From the IMG/VR virus record IMGVR_UViG_3300044846_002556, positions 1-54,165 of that record: DNA of 54,165 nucleotides; one strand, given 5' to 3'. The notes below the pieces were generated by a model. The model had not been told where the DNA came from. It ran no database searches and saw only the letters and a program-made list of their open reading frames with translations. Of this stretch, positions 47,407 to 54,165 are shown one piece after another (the stretch's first letter is position 1; each line of letters opens with the position of its first letter). The DNA comes from a virus. The translations under genes and the position numbers were made by a program.

Positions 47407-47808
47407 ATGGCAACTCCTAATCGTTTTCAGTCAGGCTTTCGTCTTGAGGATGGTGACGCTCTTAATAAGGCGCTTGCTGGTCCCCAGTGGGAGACGAATT
47501 ATGGTATCACTGCTTTGGCTGGTGGTGCTTTATCATCGGCTACGCCGGTCCTAAGCCTTGGCGCGAATGTTGTCACGGTTGTGGCTACTGCGGGTGACAG
47601 CGTTGTTCTGCCGAGCGCGGTTGCGGGCAGCGTTGTTTACATGCTGAACGCCGATAGCGCGGACTCGGTGAAGGTTTACGCTAAGAGCCTCGACACCATC
47701 AACGGCACGGCGGGCGCGACTGGCGTTTCGTATGCGGCTGCGAAGCGTGTGCTTTTCATCGCTGTGACGAACGGCGTGTGGATTGCGAATGTGCTTGCTG
47801 CCAGCTAA
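47407..47808 (+). CDS. Small tail-cluster protein sharing the tailspike N-terminal domain
   Basis: 133 residues. ATPNRFQSGFRLEDGDALNK, AGPQWETNYGITALAGGALS and VFIAVTNGVWIAN-type end (RVLFIAVTNGVWIANV) correspond, in order, to residues 1-130 of the tailspike at 35335 (TTPESFAPGYRLTDGNQLNF, ANPQWSTTSAVSATSGGTML, GIFIAVATKQWS). It may be a spike-attachment or decoy module. It lies between the gp4-like and gp10-like genes, a site with no equivalent in P22. Confidence 0.7.
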   Translation: MATPNRFQSGFRLEDGDALNKALAGPQWETNYGITALAGGALSSATPVLSLGANVVTVVATAGDSVVLPSAVAGSVVYMLNADSADSVKVYAKSLDTINGTAGATGVSYAAAKRVLFIAVTNGVWIANVLAAS

Positions 47809-47828
47809 TATTTGGTAAAGGGTTTAAG

Positions 47829-49244
47829 ATGCCTCAGATCCAATTAGTTCAAGGTGCATATGAAGCGCGGAGCGTGATCGCAAATGCCCAGCGCTGCATC
47901 AATCTATACCCGGAACTAAATACAAAAGATGCTGAGGTGCCTTATACGCATTACTGCACCCCTGGGCTAGTTACGCTGGCTCAGGGGATTATTTCGGAAG
48001 TAAGACAACTTTACACCGCGAGCAATGGTTTGCTTTTTGCGGTGATTGGTAATCTGGTCTACTACGTGCCGGATAACTTTGTTTTGCAGGTGTTGGGGGC
48101 AATCAATACGCAGTCTGGTCTTGTGTCCATGTATGATAACAAGTTTGAAGTTATCATTCTGGATGGATCGACGATTGGCTGGAGCATTGATCTGACTACG
48201 CTGGCGTTTAATGTTTTTAATCCCACGAATTTTGTGGGTGGAAATCAAGTAAGATATATTGATACGTTTTTGGTATCGAGCACTTTGGATGGTAATATTC
48301 AGTCAAGTGACTCGAATGCCACGACCTACACCGCGTTGGCTGAAGCCACGATGTCGGGAGACGCTGACAGGCTCCAGATCATCGACGTGGTGCACAAGGA
48401 AATCTGGAGTTTTGGTCGAAGAACTACAGAAGTCTGGAGTAATGTCGGCGGGTTCCCGTTCCCCTTCTCGCCTATTCCCGGTGTTTTTCTGCAGCATGGT
48501 ATTGCGGCGTTAAGATCGCTGGCGAAGTGGGGCCTTAACATTTTCTGGCTTTCGCAGGACAACAACGGCGAAGCGTTGGTGATGATGGGCACGGCCTATA
48601 AGGCTGACATTATCTCGACTCCTGCCATCAGTGATGCCATCGGTGGGTATGAGACGATTAGTGATGCAATCGGGTTCACCTATCAGCAGGGCTCGCACAT
48701 TTTCTATGTGCTGACTTTTCCGACTGCCGATCATACTTGGGTTTACGATCTGTCCACCCAACTTTGGCATGAGCGGGCGTGGCTCGACAACAACGGGGCG
48801 CTCCATCGTCATCGTGCAAACTGCGTGGCTTTTGCTTACGGCAAAACAATCTGCGGTGACTGGCAAAACGGAAAACTTTATAACTGGGACCTTCACGCTT
48901 ACACGGATGATGGCGCTGCGATTATGCGGCTTCGCTCTTTCCCGCATCTTGTGAGCAGCCTTGACCGCATTAGCTATAAGCAATTCATGGCTGATATTGA
49001 GGTCGGCACGGAGCCTGATCCTGCGATTGACCCGTTTCTAAATCTCCGCTGGAGCGATGATCGTGGCGTGAGTTTTGGAAATGGTGTGCAGCAATCTTTA
49101 GGCAAGGTTGGACAATATCAAACTATTCCAAGTTGGAATAGACTGGGTTTTGCGAGAGATCGTGTTTTTGAGTTGTCGTGGACTGCTGCTTGCGCGACTG
49201 CGCTGAACGGCGCGTTCATTGATATTGAGAAGATGGAGACGTAG
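47829..49244 (+). CDS. P22 gp10-like packaged-DNA stabilisation protein
   Basis: 471 residues from ATG 47829 (P22 gp10 has 472). PQIQLVQGAYEARSVIANAQ, RCINLYPELN, YCTPGLVTLAQ, DGNIQSSDSNATTYTALAEA, VVHKEIWSFGRRTTEVWSNV, FWLSQDNNGEALVMM and HTWVYDLSTQLWHERAWLDN are characteristic of the tail-hub beta-propeller family. It plugs the portal and holds the tail needle in P22. Confidence 0.9.
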   Translation: MPQIQLVQGAYEARSVIANAQRCINLYPELNTKDAEVPYTHYCTPGLVTLAQGIISEVRQLYTASNGLLFAVIGNLVYYVPDNFVLQVLGAINTQSGLVSMYDNKFEVIILDGSTIGWSIDLTTLAFNVFNPTNFVGGNQVRYIDTFLVSSTLDGNIQSSDSNATTYTALAEATMSGDADRLQIIDVVHKEIWSFGRRTTEVWSNVGGFPFPFSPIPGVFLQHGIAALRSLAKWGLNIFWLSQDNNGEALVMMGTAYKADIISTPAISDAIGGYETISDAIGFTYQQGSHIFYVLTFPTADHTWVYDLSTQLWHERAWLDNNGALHRHRANCVAFAYGKTICGDWQNGKLYNWDLHAYTDDGAAIMRLRSFPHLVSSLDRISYKQFMADIEVGTEPDPAIDPFLNLRWSDDRGVSFGNGVQQSLGKVGQYQTIPSWNRLGFARDRVFELSWTAACATALNGAFIDIEKMET

Positions 49245-49245
49245 G

Positions 49246-49497
49246 ATGCTTCGTGCGCTCGTCCCAAACTCCTTGAAGAACCTGATACAGCCGGATGGGT
49301 CTATTTCCCGACAATTACAGCTTTTGCTTACCGCTTTGGTTGCAAATTCTGTCCCGGTAACGGAAAATGCGACCACTGGTGCGCCCTTGGCGGGGGCGGT
49401 TTTGTTGCCGAATGCAGCTAAAATTCCCCCCGGATGGACACAAATAGACACACTGACCATAGGTGCGAACACCTATAAAGTCATAACGCTTAGTTAG
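49246..49497 (+). CDS. Small tail-region protein, 83 residues
   Basis: From ATG 49246. MLRALVPNSLKNLIQPDGSI, then RQLQLLLTALVANSVPVTEN and LLPNAAKIPPGWTQIDTLTI, ending TYKVITLS. IPPGWTQ is a collar-fibre-like turn. It occupies the place of a tail-needle gene but is too short to be gp26-like. Function unknown. Confidence 0.5.
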   Translation: MLRALVPNSLKNLIQPDGSISRQLQLLLTALVANSVPVTENATTGAPLAGAVLLPNAAKIPPGWTQIDTLTIGANTYKVITLS

Positions 49498-49506
49498 GAG
49501 AGCGGT

Positions 49507-50376
49507 ATGGACCCTGTAACACTAGCAATGATGGGCGGCACCGCGCTCTCTGGTATCGGTAGTATTTTAGGCGCTGGGACGCAGGCCAGATCGGCACAAA
49601 GTGCTGGGCAGATGGGTTGGCTTGGCTCCTTGTTGGCCGCACAGGCTGCGGATCAGGGCTATCAACGGGCGCAGACGGCCCTTTCGCCTTATACGACTGC
49701 TGGCTCGAAGTCGATGGAACTTCTGCAGTCCTATCTGACCGGCGATGCTGCGCAAAAGGCTGGCGTCGGTGGTGGCGGTCCGTCGCTGATTAGCACCTTT
49801 CAGCCTACGCAAGCGCAGCTTGAACAGACTCCAGGTTATCAGTGGGCACGGAGTCAGGCGCTTGGTGCGATGTCAAACGCCGGAGCGGCGAGGGGCCTTG
49901 GCACTTCTGGCAATCTGGTTCAGCAAATCGGCCAGACTGCAACAGGGCTTGCCTCGCAGACCTTTCAAGATCAGTTGAAAAACTATCTTGCTCAAAATCA
50001 GCAAGCCTACAATATGCTTTACGGGCCGTCCCAGTTGGGCGCGTCTGCGGCGGGTGGCATTGCTAATGCGGCGATGGGCGCGGCGGGGCAGATCGGACAG
50101 GCTGCGACGGGCGCAGGAACTGCATTGGGCCAAGGCATCATGGGTGCAGGCAATGCCATGGCGCAAGGCACAAATGCGCTTTTCGGCGGCATCGGCTCGG
50201 CTGCGTCCATTCCGTATTTTGCTGCGAACTTTGGTCAACGTCAGACGGGCACGACTGGTTCGCCCACGACCGGCGCTCCGGCTGGACTTTTCGATTGGTT
50301 CGGGGCTGGAACTCCGACACGCCAGATGAACCCAATGAATTACGGTCCGCAACTCCCCGGCATTGGCGGCTACTAA
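49507..50376 (+). CDS. P22 gp7-like ejection (DNA transfer) protein
   Basis: 289 residues. LAMMGGTALSGIGSILGAGT, LEQTPGYQWARSQALGAMSN, AGAARGLGTSGNLVQQIGQT, ATGLASQTFQDQLKNYLAQN and Gly/Ala-rich membrane-active-looking middle (AAGGIANAAMGAAGQIGQAA). This is the DNA-transfer protein pattern found with P22-like tails. Virion-borne, ejected into the host to build the DNA channel. First of three ejection genes. Confidence 0.8.
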   Translation: MDPVTLAMMGGTALSGIGSILGAGTQARSAQSAGQMGWLGSLLAAQAADQGYQRAQTALSPYTTAGSKSMELLQSYLTGDAAQKAGVGGGGPSLISTFQPTQAQLEQTPGYQWARSQALGAMSNAGAARGLGTSGNLVQQIGQTATGLASQTFQDQLKNYLAQNQQAYNMLYGPSQLGASAAGGIANAAMGAAGQIGQAATGAGTALGQGIMGAGNAMAQGTNALFGGIGSAASIPYFAANFGQRQTGTTGSPTTGAPAGLFDWFGAGTPTRQMNPMNYGPQLPGIGGY

Positions 50377-50387
50377 GGAATTAAAAG

Positions 50388-51848
50388 ATGGCTGATGGCA
50401 TTCCGTATCCGCAGGCTCCGACCTATAGTGCGCCGAACCCTCTGCAGCAGATGGAGCAATTTCAGGCTCTTGGTCTGCGTGGTGCAGAAATGCAGCGCGT
50501 TCAACAGGCCGTTGAGCAGCAGGAACTTGTAAATAAGTCGAAGCGCGCGATTGGCGGCCTGGCGCAACATGCTTTGGACCCTGCGACGGGTGAAGTTGAC
50601 ATGCACAAATTGCTGGGCATGGCGGCGCAGCACCCAGATGCGGCTTTGGGGTATGTGGATTTAGCACAGCAGGCTCTCAACATGGGCCTTGTTGACGCGC
50701 AGCGGCACAATCAGCAGCTTGAGGCACAGGCGAAAGAATTAGATTTCACCGCAAAAGCCATGGCTGGCCTCGCAGATGACCCGGACGTTCGGGATAATTC
50801 ACCTGCCGCCAATGGCAAAATCTTCGGAGCCTTTGCACAGATCGGTATGGCGACTGGCAAGCCGCGCAACTGGGCAATGCAGCAAGTTCTTAACTATCAG
50901 CAACTGCAGCAAAAAGGCGGTGTCATGCCGTCGCAGTTTGTAAAGAACGCTTTGGCGGGCTCGGAAGCCGGACGTGCTGCGACCACGCAGGCGATGGAAA
51001 AGTTTAAGACGATGACCGAGCCTGTTCAGGTCGTGGAATATGACCCGGTGACAGGTGAAAGAGTGCCTACGACTATTCCGCGTTCGGAATGGATGAAACG
51101 ACAGGCTGCTCGCGGAAATCTTGTTGGTGTTGGGTCGGCTCCTCCTGGCACCGCAAGTAGGCAGGGAGAGTCACCCTCGGCTCTCCCTGCTGCCGACTAT
51201 GCCCAGCGTAGTGTGGCGACGGGACTTCCAGCTGGTGAAGCGGAAGCGATCAAGGGGCAGACCGACGCATGGAACAAACTGCGTGGTGAAGTGCAGGAAG
51301 GGGCGCAGAACGCGACCGCCAGCATGATGCAGATTGAGGACATGGAAGGGAAATTGAAAAGCATGGGGTATCGGACTGGCACGTTCAGCCCGGAACAACT
51401 CCAGTTGGCGAAGGCCGCGCTGTTCTTTGATCCGCAGGATACGAGCGGCGCGCTTAACGCTGTGCTTGGCACGAAGGACCCGAAAGAGGCTGCTAAAGTT
51501 ATCGGCACGATGGAGGCGTTTGATAAGCAAGCGATCATCCAGAAAACCGAGGCGCTTCGCACGGCCATGGGCTCTGCGAACAAACTTACAAACACTGAGT
51601 TCAAGACTTTCCAAGATGCACTTGTTGGTCTGCGGACTTCGCCGCAAGGCATTCAGGAAATCTATAAATACATGACCAAGCTGAACAAGATCGTGCAGGA
51701 ACGTGCGAACTTTCTTGAAGATTATACTGCAGAACTTGGTCATACGCCTCATGGCAGGGACGCGGTGCGGTTTGAAAAAGAATGGTTTGAGTTTGTGAAG
51801 CGCCACCCGCAGCTTTACAAATACGAAGGGCCGAAGGGAGAAGAATGA
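50388..51848 (+). CDS. P22 gp20-like ejection protein
   Basis: 486 residues, long and helical. PNPLQQMEQFQALGLRGAEM, QRVQQAVEQQELVNKSKRAI, MHKLLGMAAQHPDAALGYVD and QRHNQQLEAQAKELDFTAKA are coiled-coil or helix bundle segments; the C-terminus (NFLEDYTAELGHTPHGRDAV, RFEKEWFEFVKRHPQLYKYE) is folded. Placement between the gp7-like gene and the transglycosylase gene fits P22 gp20. The end overlaps the next ATG by one base. Confidence 0.65.
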   Translation: MADGIPYPQAPTYSAPNPLQQMEQFQALGLRGAEMQRVQQAVEQQELVNKSKRAIGGLAQHALDPATGEVDMHKLLGMAAQHPDAALGYVDLAQQALNMGLVDAQRHNQQLEAQAKELDFTAKAMAGLADDPDVRDNSPAANGKIFGAFAQIGMATGKPRNWAMQQVLNYQQLQQKGGVMPSQFVKNALAGSEAGRAATTQAMEKFKTMTEPVQVVEYDPVTGERVPTTIPRSEWMKRQAARGNLVGVGSAPPGTASRQGESPSALPAADYAQRSVATGLPAGEAEAIKGQTDAWNKLRGEVQEGAQNATASMMQIEDMEGKLKSMGYRTGTFSPEQLQLAKAALFFDPQDTSGALNAVLGTKDPKEAAKVIGTMEAFDKQAIIQKTEALRTAMGSANKLTNTEFKTFQDALVGLRTSPQGIQEIYKYMTKLNKIVQERANFLEDYTAELGHTPHGRDAVRFEKEWFEFVKRHPQLYKYEGPKGEE

Positions 51849-54165
51849 TGGCAAGAAATTTTGACGTTTCTTACAATCCTCTCCAGACGCTCAAGGCTGG
51901 CATCGGTCGGGTTGAAAGTGGCAATAACTATCAGGCGCTTGGTCAGGAAATTAAGCGCAAGGGTGGAACGACAGATCGCGCTTATGGCAAATATCAGGTC
52001 ATGGGCGCGAATATTCCGTCTTGGACTGAGCAAGCCCTTGGCCGCAAGCTGACGCCTTTTGAGTTTTTGCACAGCCCGGAAGCACAAGAGGCTGTGTTTG
52101 AAAACCAGATGATTAACAACTTGCATAAGTATGGCAATCTGCAGGACGCTGCGTCGGTGTGGTTTTCGGGAAGGCCCTTAGCGCAAGCCCAGAAGGCTGG
52201 TGCACACGACATCAACATGGGTGTTGGGCAATACGTTGCCTCTGCATTAGGGCCGCAGGCTGGGGCTGCGCCGGGTGTGCAAGTTGCTGGTGGAGATCAG
52301 GCACTTTTTGATCGTTTACAGGCTCGTGCTGCACAGCGTTTGAGCCCGGAAGTGCAGGGCGAAGTCACGGCTGGTGTGCCGGGGGCGGAAGATGCTTTTG
52401 CTCGTTTGCAAGAACGTGCTGCCCAGCGCCTCACACCTACGCCGTTGCCAGAACAAGCACCTGTTTCTGTGCCTCATCCGGCACCGCCGATTAGTGTCAC
52501 CCCGCCGCCGTCACCTGTTCCCCCGGTTGAGTGGGGAGCGGGTAAGGAATTTTTGAATGCTGTTACGATGGGCGCGGTGCCATCGGTCATGGCTGCGACA
52601 GGGCCTTATACGACGCAGCAAGTTCAAGCGGCGCGCAAGGCTTATGAGCAGGAATATCCGTATCGGAGCGCTGCGGCTGAAATCGGCGGCGGCATTGCAC
52701 AAGGCATTGGGTTGGCGGCGGCGGCTCCTTATGCCGGGGCGGCGCTATTAGGTTCTAAGGCCATACAGGCGCTTCCTTATGTGTCGAAGGCCCTTCCCTA
52801 TGTCGAACGCCTTGCTGCCTATCGTCCGGGCATGGCAGGGCCGTTTCCAAGCGGCGGATACGTGGCGAAGCCCGGAGTGTCGGGTGCGGTCGAGCGCCTT
52901 GTGGGTGGCGGCGCTATTGGCGCAGGCAAGGGTGCCACACAGGCAGCGCTCAATGTCGGCGTTCACCCGGAAGTCCCGGCTGGCGAGCAGATCGCCACGG
53001 GCGCTACGATGGGAGCATTTGCCGAACCTGCCGCCCGTTACATGATGGGCGCTGCCGGTCCTGCTATGGCCCCTCGCATTGAGGAGCCTGTGCGTGACAT
53101 TGGCCGCATGGCGCAAGGCAAATACAATATCTCCTTGATGCCTTGGCAGTTGTCGAACATGCCTGCCGAGCAGCAGCTTTCTAGCAAGTTGCTGACGCCG
53201 GAAGTTGCCACCAAACAGGCGAAGGAATTTAGTAAGGCTGTCGGGGATTTGTTTGGGCACACTGGTGAGTTCACGCCACGGGCTATCGAAGTGACGCGAG
53301 ACGCCATTGGCAAAGACATCAGCAACATCGCTAAGAATACCCCCATAAACCTTACAACGACTGGTCTGGGCCGCACTGTTCGTCGTGACATCGACGCGCT
53401 TGTGCATCAGGCCATCACGACTGTAAGCGATCCTGCGGACTTGAACAAAATCCTCCGCACCATCGCTCATGTGGACAATGCGGTTTTCCAAAAAGGTCTG
53501 CGTGGCGATGTGATCCAGAACTTAGTCCAGAAAAATGGCACGATCAATCACGGGCTGCCGCCCACAAGCAACTCTCTCTATCAGTTCTATAACACCCAAC
53601 TCCAGCGCATCGCTGACAAAGTGTTTGATGGGGCGACAATTCCTGGCAAGGCTGACGCTTGGCGTGACGCCAGACGGAAATACAAAACCGCGCTTATGGC
53701 TGAAGATGCGGCGACCGTCGCTGGCATTCTCGACCCGAAGAAGTTTGCGTCTGCGGCTGAAAAGAAAGGCGCAGGCGGGGCGGAACGTGAATTGCAGGAC
53801 ATCGGCAATGTCATGTTCAGTGTGAATGAAAAAGGTATGCCGATTGTGCCGGGGCGGGCGCAGGAAGGAAGATTTTTTGAAAATCCGATGGTCCAGATTT
53901 TGGGCGCGGCTGTGGCACCTTATGCGGCTGGCAGCATGTCGGAGTTGGGACAAGCGGCGCTTTCGACCATCGGCTTTAGCTCGTTGACGGCGGCTGCTGG
54001 CGGTGCGGCCCTTGCGGCTGCGCGTTACGGCGGGGCCAAAGGCTTTGAGGCTGCAAAACATCGCATGTTGACTTCGCCCTATTATTCCCGTGCAATCATG
54101 CAAGGCGAGGCCCCTGCGCTACATAATGTGCTTGCCGGACCTGTCGGTGTGTCGGGCGCGGTTAG
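51848..54165 (+). CDS. P22 gp16-like ejection protein with lytic transglycosylase domain (5' part)
   Basis: The coding part in view gives 772 residues; the rest is at 1-193 (total about 784). Residues 15-130 form an SLT-type transglycosylase (LKAGIGRVESGNNYQ with catalytic Glu, GKYQVMGANIPSW, SVWFSGRPLAQA, DINMGVGQYV). Then come a Pro-rich linker, Gly/Ala-rich hydrophobic stretches (GGGIAQGIGLAAAAPYAGAA, MMGAAGPAM) and a helical domain. Ejected with the DNA, it likely cuts peptidoglycan and crosses the membrane. ATG 51848 is preferred over 51845 because GGAG is seven bases away. Confidence 0.85.
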   Translation, partial: MARNFDVSYNPLQTLKAGIGRVESGNNYQALGQEIKRKGGTTDRAYGKYQVMGANIPSWTEQALGRKLTPFEFLHSPEAQEAVFENQMINNLHKYGNLQDAASVWFSGRPLAQAQKAGAHDINMGVGQYVASALGPQAGAAPGVQVAGGDQALFDRLQARAAQRLSPEVQGEVTAGVPGAEDAFARLQERAAQRLTPTPLPEQAPVSVPHPAPPISVTPPPSPVPPVEWGAGKEFLNAVTMGAVPSVMAATGPYTTQQVQAARKAYEQEYPYRSAAAEIGGGIAQGIGLAAAAPYAGAALLGSKAIQALPYVSKALPYVERLAAYRPGMAGPFPSGGYVAKPGVSGAVERLVGGGAIGAGKGATQAALNVGVHPEVPAGEQIATGATMGAFAEPAARYMMGAAGPAMAPRIEEPVRDIGRMAQGKYNISLMPWQLSNMPAEQQLSSKLLTPEVATKQAKEFSKAVGDLFGHTGEFTPRAIEVTRDAIGKDISNIAKNTPINLTTTGLGRTVRRDIDALVHQAITTVSDPADLNKILRTIAHVDNAVFQKGLRGDVIQNLVQKNGTINHGLPPTSNSLYQFYNTQLQRIADKVFDGATIPGKADAWRDARRKYKTALMAEDAATVAGILDPKKFASAAEKKGAGGAERELQDIGNVMFSVNEKGMPIVPGRAQEGRFFENPMVQILGAAVAPYAAGSMSELGQAALSTIGFSSLTAAAGGAALAAARYGGAKGFEAAKHRMLTSPYYSRAIMQGEAPALHNVLAGPVGVSGAV
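54010..54165. repeat. Terminal overlap, right copy (same as 1-156)
   Basis: Identical to 1-156 except at 54136 (C versus T), 54139 (A versus C) and 54163 (T versus C). It lies inside the ejection-protein frame, which continues uninterrupted from the left copy. Evidence that the contig closes into a circle of about 54,009 bp. Confidence 0.9.

Overview
The window is an essentially complete genome of a short-tailed (P22-like podovirus) phage, assembled as a circle or a circularly permuted molecule. Bases 1-156 repeat 54010-54165 with three mismatches, so one genome copy is about 54,009 bp, and the reading frame that leaves the right edge continues at the left edge and stops at base 193. The virion genes (P22-type portal, scaffold, coat, gp4-like adaptor, gp10-like stabiliser, three ejection proteins) fix the morphotype. 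No integrase, excisionase or recognisable lysogeny repressor was found, so a virulent life style is likely. The host cannot be read directly; moderately high GC and the small-protein families suggest a proteobacterium, perhaps an alphaproteobacterium (weak inference).

Layout. Leftward (minus strand) genes fill 25157 down to 1308 and form the early/replication arm. From the control region leftward there are many small accessory genes (25.2-12.4 kb, with a HIRAN protein, a UvrD-like helicase, a SAM methyltransferase, a pyrimidine-dimer glycosylase homologue and an HNH gene), then the recombination/replication block (PD-(D/E)XK nuclease with Fe-S cysteines, RecA-like ATPase, putative ssDNA-binding protein, ParB-methyltransferase fusion, MazG/Nmad1-like protein, Acb2/Tad1-like protein, UDG-exonuclease, family A polymerase, DUF3987-type helicase). 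Most of these genes overlap by ATGA or TGATG junctions, with hairpins at a few boundaries. Rightward (plus strand) genes run from 25534 through the window end to 1278 and form the late arm: terminase small subunit candidate, a zinc-finger HNH gene, the lysis cassette (GH19-like endolysin, lipoprotein, holin, nested spanins), small basic proteins, a collagen-like fibre, a glycosyltransferase, a beta-helix tailspike, large terminase, portal, capsid, tail adaptor and ejection proteins, and finally a collar-domain fibre. The two arms converge on a shared hairpin at about 1.3 kb and diverge from 24.1-25.9 kb, an AT-rich stretch with iteron-like repeats, palindromes, terminators and promoter-like sequences.

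Points of most interest: (1) at least six otherwise unrelated leftward-arm proteins end in a short acidic tail finishing in Phe (DDLLSDF, DDLLGDF, DDDSPF, LDDIF and similar), like the SSB C-terminal peptide; (2) the polymerase is split within its 3'-5' exonuclease domain by a 780-bp cassette holding an HNH gene and two small membrane-protein genes, with the UDG and exonuclease parts fused upstream; (3) a possible replication origin and regulatory hub at 24.1-24.6 kb; (4) a pyrimidine-dimer glycosylase homologue that appears to start at ATT; (5) a tailspike and a small head-tail-cluster protein that share an N-terminal domain.
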